Of a DNA stretch of 64,000 nucleotides, positions 58,928 to 64,000 are shown piece by piece. Source of the DNA: Kitasatospora sp. NBC_01246 (GTDB lineage: Bacteria; Actinomycetota; Actinomycetes; Streptomycetales; Streptomycetaceae). Made by a program: the position numbers and the translations under genes. Each line of letters opens with the position of its first letter. Positions within the stretch are counted from its first letter, which is position 1. The stretch covers positions 1,488,001 through 1,552,000 of the forward strand of contig NZ_CP108484.1 of the NCBI RefSeq assembly GCF_036226505.1, written 5' to 3'. Under the pieces are notes generated by a model that did not search any database, was not told where the DNA came from, and was given only the letters and a program-made list of their open reading frames with translations.

Positions 58928-59551
58928 ATGGGCAACCCCCTGCCGCTTTGTGTCGTGGCCCTGGACCCGGTGCTGGAAGCCGGCGCCGTCAGCGCGCTGT
59001 CCGGCAACCCGGACATCGCCCTGGTCCAGCCCGAGGAGAAGGCCGACGTCGCCGTCGTCCTGGTCGACCGGGTGGACCGTCAGGAGCTCGACCTGGTGAC
59101 CGCGACGCGCACCGGACCGCACCGGCCCGCCGTCGTCGTGATCGCCGCCGACCTGTCCCCGGCCGAGGCCGCGGACGCCATCAACGCCGGGGCCCGCGGC
59201 CTGCTGCGCCGGCGCGAGGTCAACGCCGACCGGCTGGCGCGGACGGTGCTCACCGTGGCCGGCGGCGACTGCACGGTGCCGCCCGACCTGATCGACGGGC
59301 TCCTCGACCACGGCACCGACCTCGACCCGCACCCCGGCGCCCGCGGCCACGGCCCCGGCTGGGGCCTGGACGAACGGGAGCGCGCCGTCCTGCGGCTGGT
59401 GGCCGACGGCCACGAGACCGACGAGATCGCCCGGGCGCTCTGCTACTCCGCACGGACCGTCACCACCGTGGTCCGCGACATCACCCAGCGGTTCCGGCTG
59501 CGCAACCGCGCCCACGCGGTGGCCTACGCCCTGCGGGCGGGTCTGCTGTGA
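58928..59551 (+). CDS. LuxR/NarL-type regulator, first of a pair
   Basis: 207 residues. The receiver-like N-terminus (VAVVLVDRV, PAVVVIAADLSPAEAADAINAGARGLL) lacks a clear acidic phosphorylation pocket. The C-terminal helix-turn-helix is LDERERAVLRLVADGHETDEIARALCYSARTV. It overlaps the next gene by GTGA and diverges from LanM. No sensor kinase is nearby, so it may act as an atypical, phosphorylation-independent regulator. Confidence 0.87.
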   Translation: MGNPLPLCVVALDPVLEAGAVSALSGNPDIALVQPEEKADVAVVLVDRVDRQELDLVTATRTGPHRPAVVVIAADLSPAEAADAINAGARGLLRRREVNADRLARTVLTVAGGDCTVPPDLIDGLLDHGTDLDPHPGARGHGPGWGLDERERAVLRLVADGHETDEIARALCYSARTVTTVVRDITQRFRLRNRAHAVAYALRAGLL

Positions 59552-60192
59552 GCGCCCTCGCCCTCGCCACCAGGCCAGAGACCGAGCGGCGGCCCGCCAC
59601 CGCCCTGCGCGTCCACCTCGGCCCGGCGGGCGGGCCGGCCCGCGAGAAGGTGGCCGCCAACCTGCGCCGGGCCGGCATCGAACTCGCGGCCGGCCACTCC
59701 GGGGCCACCGTCCGGGTGGCCGCCGGGCCGACGCCCGGCGCCGCGCTGGACGGCTGGCCGGAGCCCGACGGCCGCCCGCTGCTGCTGGTCGCCGACACCT
59801 TCACGGCCGACGGGGTCCGGCGGGCCGTCCGCGCCGGCGCGGTGGCCATGCTGCAGTCCGCCGAGGCCACCCCGGAACGCCTGCTCACCGCCGTCCGCTG
59901 CGCCCGGCACGGCGAGGGCCGGATGCCCTACGGCGTCCTGGTCGGCCTGCTCGGCCCGGCGGAGGACGGCGCGCCCGCCCCGCGCCGGCCCGCCCCCGAC
60001 TCCCCGCTGACGGCCCGGCAGACCGCCGTCCTCGGCCTGGTCGCCGAGGGCCACGGGAACGCGGCCATCGCCCGCGAACTCTCCTGCTCCGAGCACACCG
60101 TGAAGAACGTCATCTACGACCTGATGGCCCGGCTCCAGGTCCGCAACCGGGCCCACGCGGTGGCCCACGCCGTCCGCACCGGGCTGATCTGA
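59548..60192 (+). CDS. LuxR/NarL-type regulator, second of a pair
   Basis: 214 residues. It has the same layout as the upstream protein: a degenerate receiver (LLLVADTFTADGVRRAVRAGAVAML) and a helix-turn-helix LTARQTAVLGLVAEGHGNAAIARELSCSEHTVKN. Both end in near-identical NRAHAVA.A.R.GL segments, showing a duplicated origin. Co-translation (GTGA overlap) suggests they work together, perhaps as a heterodimer. Confidence 0.87.
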   Translation: MSALALATRPETERRPATALRVHLGPAGGPAREKVAANLRRAGIELAAGHSGATVRVAAGPTPGAALDGWPEPDGRPLLLVADTFTADGVRRAVRAGAVAMLQSAEATPERLLTAVRCARHGEGRMPYGVLVGLLGPAEDGAPAPRRPAPDSPLTARQTAVLGLVAEGHGNAAIARELSCSEHTVKNVIYDLMARLQVRNRAHAVAHAVRTGLI

Positions 60193-60373
60193 CCCGGCGA
60201 CGCCCCGGCCCGCCGCGGCCGGAGCCGCCGAACAGAGACATTGACGCAGCAAAAGCGGCGCCCCGCGCTGCCGCTCCTTCCCTACTCCCCCGCCGCACCC
60301 GACCGGCAAGCTCCGGTTGTGCCCCGACCACCCGGGGCGCGCGACGTTCTGACTACCCCTTGGAGGTGAGCCG

Positions 60374-63300
60374 GTGGACCGCGGTGACGTCCGGACGACA
60401 TCGTTCTCGCAGCAACGGCTGTGGTTCCTCGACCAGCTGCGGCCCGGTACGGCGGATCATCTGCTGCCGCTGGCCCTGCGCCTGCGCGGCGGCGTCGACG
60501 CCGCCGCCCTCGCCGCCGCCCTGACCGCCGTGGTCGCCCGGCACGAGGTGCTGCGCACCCGGTACGCGGCCGCCGACGGCGAGCCGGTGGCCCGGGTGGC
60601 GCCCGCCGTCGAGGTCCCGCTGGAGACCGTCGAGGCGCCCGCCCCCGGCGAAGCCGGCATCACCGCCGTCCTCGACCTGGTGCTGCACCGGCCGATCGAG
60701 CTGACCACCGCGCCGCCGCTGCGGGCCACCCTGGCCCGGCTCGCGGCCGACGACCACCTGCTGGTCGTCGTGGTGCACCACATCGCCTTCGACTTCTCCT
60801 CCTGGAACGTCTTCACCCGCGAGCTGGCGGCCGCCTACCGCGCGGCGACCACCGGCGGCCCCGACGGCCTGCCGGACCTCCCGCTCCAGTACGCCGACTT
60901 CGCGGCCCGCCAGCACGAGCGCACCACCGGACCCCGGCTCGCCCGGCAGCTCGGCTACTGGGGCTCCCGGCTGGCCGGGCTGCCGCCCCTGGAGCTGCCC
61001 ACCGACCGCGCCCGGCCCGCCGAGTGGGACGGCGCCGCCGCGGTGGCCCGGTTCACCCTCCCCGCCGAGTTGGTGGCACGCGCCGACCAGCTGGCCCGGT
61101 CCCGGCGCGCCACCCGGTTCATGGTGCTGCTGGCCGCCTTCCAGGCCCAGCTGGGCCGGTACAGCGGGCAGAGCGACTTCGCCGTCGGCACCCCGGTCGC
61201 CGGCCGGGGCCAGGCCGCCACCCGGGACCTCATCGGCCCGTTCGTCAACACCGTGGTGCTGCGCGCCGACCTGTCGGGCCGGCCGAGCTTCGGCGAGCTG
61301 GTGGACCGGGTCCGCAGCGGCTCCCTCGCCGACCTCTCGCACGCCGAGACGCCGTTCGAACGCGTCGTCACCGAGCTGGCCCCGGACCGCGACCTCAGCC
61401 GCAACCCGCTCTTCCAGGTCTCCTTCCTGACCCTCGACTCCCAGGCCGAACCGCCCGCGCTGCCCGGCCTGGACGTCGAGCTGGTGCCCACCCCCGTCGC
61501 CGGGACGCCGTTCGACCTGGCGCTGGACCTGCTCGGCCGCCCCGACGGCAGCCTGGGCCTGCGCCTGCAGTACGCCACCGCGCTGTTCGCCCCCGAGACG
61601 GCGGCCCGCCTCACCGAGGACTACGTCGGGCTGCTGCGCGAGGTGCTCGCCGCCCCGGACGAACCGCTGGCCCTCGCCACCGCCCGGCTGGCGCCGCTGC
61701 CCTCCGGCGAGCGCCGCCGCCGGCTCGCGCTCGGCCTCGGCGCCGCCCGCGAGGTGCCCTCCCCCACCGTCACCGACCTCTTCGAACGGCAGGCCCGCAG
61801 CACCCCGGACGCCATCGCCGTCCGCTCCACGGACGGCGAGCTGAGCTACGCCGGACTCGACGCCCGGGCCGACCGCCTGGCGCACCGGCTGCGCGGCCTC
61901 GGCGTCGCCCGCGGCGTCCGGGTCGGCGTCCTGCTGGAGCGCGGCACCGGCCTGCTCACCGCGCTGCTCGCCGTCCTCAAGGCGGACGGCGTCTACGTCC
62001 CGCTCGACCCGATGCACCCGGTGAAGCGGATCGGCTACCTGGTCGAGGACACCGGGGCGGCCGTGGTGGTCACCACCGGCGCGCTGGCCGGCCGGGTGGC
62101 GGACACCGCCGCGACCACCCTGCTGCTCGACGGCGACGGCCCGCAGACCGGCCCGGTGACCCGGCCGGACCGGCTCGACCGGACCACCGGCCAGGACGAC
62201 CTCGCCTACGTCTTCCACACGTCCGGCTCGACCGGCATGCCCAAGGGCGTGCAGATCCCGCACCGGGCGCTGACCAACTTCCTCCGGTCGATGGCCGCCC
62301 GGCTGGAGCTGCCGCCGCACGCCACCGTCCTCGGACTGACCACCGCCTCCTTCGACCCCTCGATGCTGGAGCTCTGCCTGCCGCTGCTCACCGGCGCCCG
62401 GCTGGTGCTCGCCGACACCGAGCAGGCCCGCGACCCCGAGCGGCTGATCCGCCTGATCGGCGAGGCCCGCCCGCACGTCGTCCAGGCCACCCCCTCGATG
62501 CTGCGGATGCTGACCGACACCGGCTGGCTGCCCGCTCCCGGCCTCACCGTGCTCTCCGGCGGCGAGAAGCTGCACACCGAGCTGGCGGCGACGCTCGCCG
62601 CCGGCGGCGCCCCGGTGTGGGACCTCTACGGGCCGACCGAGGCCACCATCTGGACCAGCGTGGCCCGCCACGGCGCCGACGGACAGGTGCTGAGCTGGGC
62701 CGCGGTGGACAACACCAGCGTCCGGGTGCTCGACGACCGGCTGGAGCCGGTGGCCGAGGGCGGCACCGGGCAGGTCTGCATCGGCGGCGACGGCCTCGCC
62801 TGGGGCTACCGCGGGCGGCCCGGCCAGACCGCCGGCGCCTTCCTCCCCGACCCGCACGCCACCGTCCCCGGCGGCCGGCTCTACACCACCGGCGACCTCG
62901 GCCGGCTGCGCCCGGACGGCTCGCTGGAGATCCTCGGCCGCAGCGACCACCAGGTGAAGATCCGCGGCCACCGGATCGAACCGGGCGAGATCGAGGCCGC
63001 GCTGCTCGCCCTGGACGGCGTGCGCTCCGCCGTCGTCCACCCGACCCCGGACGGCTCCGGCGGCCGCCAGCTCACCGCCTACCTGGTCGCGGAGGACGCC
63101 GAACGGCCGCCCACCGGCGAGGAGCTGCGCGCCGCCCTGCTCGACTCGCTGCCGCACCACCTCGTCCCGGCCGCGTTCGTGCTGCTGGACGCCATCCCGA
63201 CCGCGGTCAGCGGCAAGGTCGACCGGCACGCGCTGCCGGTGCCGGAGCCCCGCACGGCCACCGCCGCCTCCGCCGCCCCGCGCACCCCGCGGGAGCGGGC

Positions 63301-63577
63301 CGTCGCCGCGGTCTGGGAGGAGGTCCTCGGCAGCACCGGGATCGGCGCCCACGACGACTTCTTCCGGCTCGGCGGGCACTCGCTGCTCGCCACCCGGGTG
63401 GCCGTACGGCTGCGCGCCGCCCTCGGGGTGGACGTGCCGGTGCGGGCGCTCTTCGACCACCCCACCGTCGCCGCCCTCGCCGCGGCCCTGGACGGCTACC
63501 CGCGGACGGCCGCGGACGGCCCGCTGCCCCGGCTGACCGCCCGCCCGCGCGGGGACCGCGCGACCGCGGGCCGCTGA
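60374..63577 (+). CDS. NRPS module C-A-PCP
   Basis: 1067 residues from GTG with GGAGGTGAG upstream. The condensation domain has SFSQQRLWFLDQL and active site HHIAFDF, where the usual Gly of HHxxxDG is Phe. The adenylation domain runs A3 FHTSGSTGMPKGV, A4 ASFDPSMLEL, A5 DLYGPTEATIW, A8 GRSDHQVKIRGHRIEPGEIE and A10 SGKVDRHAL, and the carrier is FFRLGGHSLLATR. There is no thioesterase. The EctB-like gene 34 bp downstream suggests diaminobutyrate as a building block; the substrate code was not resolved. Confidence 0.92.
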   Translation: MDRGDVRTTSFSQQRLWFLDQLRPGTADHLLPLALRLRGGVDAAALAAALTAVVARHEVLRTRYAAADGEPVARVAPAVEVPLETVEAPAPGEAGITAVLDLVLHRPIELTTAPPLRATLARLAADDHLLVVVVHHIAFDFSSWNVFTRELAAAYRAATTGGPDGLPDLPLQYADFAARQHERTTGPRLARQLGYWGSRLAGLPPLELPTDRARPAEWDGAAAVARFTLPAELVARADQLARSRRATRFMVLLAAFQAQLGRYSGQSDFAVGTPVAGRGQAATRDLIGPFVNTVVLRADLSGRPSFGELVDRVRSGSLADLSHAETPFERVVTELAPDRDLSRNPLFQVSFLTLDSQAEPPALPGLDVELVPTPVAGTPFDLALDLLGRPDGSLGLRLQYATALFAPETAARLTEDYVGLLREVLAAPDEPLALATARLAPLPSGERRRRLALGLGAAREVPSPTVTDLFERQARSTPDAIAVRSTDGELSYAGLDARADRLAHRLRGLGVARGVRVGVLLERGTGLLTALLAVLKADGVYVPLDPMHPVKRIGYLVEDTGAAVVVTTGALAGRVADTAATTLLLDGDGPQTGPVTRPDRLDRTTGQDDLAYVFHTSGSTGMPKGVQIPHRALTNFLRSMAARLELPPHATVLGLTTASFDPSMLELCLPLLTGARLVLADTEQARDPERLIRLIGEARPHVVQATPSMLRMLTDTGWLPAPGLTVLSGGEKLHTELAATLAAGGAPVWDLYGPTEATIWTSVARHGADGQVLSWAAVDNTSVRVLDDRLEPVAEGGTGQVCIGGDGLAWGYRGRPGQTAGAFLPDPHATVPGGRLYTTGDLGRLRPDGSLEILGRSDHQVKIRGHRIEPGEIEAALLALDGVRSAVVHPTPDGSGGRQLTAYLVAEDAERPPTGEELRAALLDSLPHHLVPAAFVLLDAIPTAVSGKVDRHALPVPEPRTATAASAAPRTPRERAVAAVWEEVLGSTGIGAHDDFFRLGGHSLLATRVAVRLRAALGVDVPVRALFDHPTVAALAAALDGYPRTAADGPLPRLTARPRGDRATAGR

Positions 63578-63611
63578 CCCCTCCTTGCCCTCCTCGCCCC
63601 AAGGAACCCCC

Positions 63612-64000
63612 ATGACCACCGCCACCACCACCGACACCTCCGTCTTCGAGAAGCTCGAATCCGAGGTGCGGTCGTACTGCCGCACCTTCCCCGTGGTGTT
63701 CGAGCGCGCCAAGGGCGCGCTGCTGCACACCGACGACGGCCGGGCCTTCATCGACTTCTTCTGCGGCGCCGGCAGCCTCAACTACGGGCACAACGACGAC
63801 GCGGTCAAGCAGCGCGTCCTGGACTACCTCGCCGCCGACGGCGTGATGCACGGCCTGGACATGCACACCGTCGCGAAGCGCGAGTTCCTCACCCGCTTCA
63901 ACGAGATCGTCCTGCGGCCGCGCGGGCTCGACTTCAAGGTGCAGTTCACCGGCCCGACCGGCACCGACGCGGTGGAGGCGGCCCTCAAGCTGGCCCGCCG
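63612..64000 (+). CDS. EctB-like diaminobutyrate-2-oxoglutarate aminotransferase, 5' part
   Basis: The first 129 residues are present; the window ends inside the gene. FEKLESEVRSYCRTFPVVFERA, LHTDDGRAFIDFFCGAGSLNYGHN and VQFTGPTGTDAVEAALKLAR match class III PLP aminotransferases that make L-2,4-diaminobutyrate from aspartate semialdehyde. The PLP lysine lies beyond the end. It probably supplies diaminobutyrate to the preceding NRPS module. AAGGAACC precedes the ATG. Confidence 0.88.
   Translation, partial: MTTATTTDTSVFEKLESEVRSYCRTFPVVFERAKGALLHTDDGRAFIDFFCGAGSLNYGHNDDAVKQRVLDYLAADGVMHGLDMHTVAKREFLTRFNEIVLRPRGLDFKVQFTGPTGTDAVEAALKLAR

Noticed and set aside
58382..59515. N-terminal extension of LanM through the divergent region
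   Set aside because: The extension is Pro/Arg-rich, overlaps a real LuxR gene on the other strand and makes LanM abnormally long. GTG 58381 gives the family length.
60353..63781. 1142-codon minus-strand frame opposite the NRPS
   Set aside because: Low-complexity Gly/Ala/Arg composition and no motif. The plus strand holds a full C-A-PCP module.

Overview
The window is high-GC actinomycete DNA with strong GC bias at third codon positions, GTG/TTG starts, Shine-Dalgarno (SD) sites of the GGAGG type, a rare TTA codon and dense natural-product genes. It fits a Streptomyces or Kitasatospora-type streptomycete. No rRNA, tRNA, CRISPR array or intact transposon was recognised. Functions are read from motifs and recalled family features. 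No database search was run.

Region 1 (1-8607) is a compact hybrid pathway. An adenylation-carrier NRPS end is followed by two identical five-codon genes, each encoding MSYNH, on a 119-bp tandem repeat. Next come a hairpin, a cytochrome P450, an ATP-grasp ligase and a flavin monooxygenase. Last are two overlapping genes that appear to share one adenylation domain: its C-terminal end and carrier are fused to an S33 hydrolase, and the body lies downstream. The MxYxH peptide plus P450 matches the biarylitide type of minimal RiPP, where the P450 cross-links Tyr and His.

Region 2 (8.8-23.5 kb) is mostly accessory. It holds two secreted wall hydrolases with nearly identical seven-bladed propellers, an FHA protein with a membrane Ser/Thr kinase, a LuxR-SARP fusion regulator, secreted hydrolases, a LacI regulator, three gene remnants (kinase, ROK, polyketide synthase carrier) and an ABC-F protein.

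Region 3 (23.9-37.3 kb) looks like a nearly complete blasticidin S-type peptidyl-nucleoside cluster. CMP hydrolase, cytosylglucuronate synthase, radical SAM enzyme, aminotransferase, arginine 2,3-aminomutase, ATP-grasp ligase, guanidino-type methyltransferase and exporter are all present. It also carries a CHAT/caspase-like protein with a TTA codon and a membrane M1 aminopeptidase that could unmask a protected product outside the cell.

Region 4 (37.4-43.0 kb) looks like a defence or toxin island. A uracil-DNA-glycosylase/ADP-ribosyltransferase fusion diverges from a macro-domain protein, followed by an Mrr nuclease-TerD fusion.

Region 5 (43.1-49.2 kb) holds two divergent small precursor-like genes. 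One lies upstream of a P450. The other is followed by an M29 aminopeptidase, an Fe/2-oxoglutarate oxygenase and an MFS exporter.

Region 6 (49.2-60.2 kb) is a class II lanthipeptide locus: LanM, a single-cysteine precursor, a methyltransferase and four LuxR-type regulators. Region 7 (60.4 kb to the end) begins a C-A-PCP NRPS followed by an EctB-like aminotransferase, cut off by the window.
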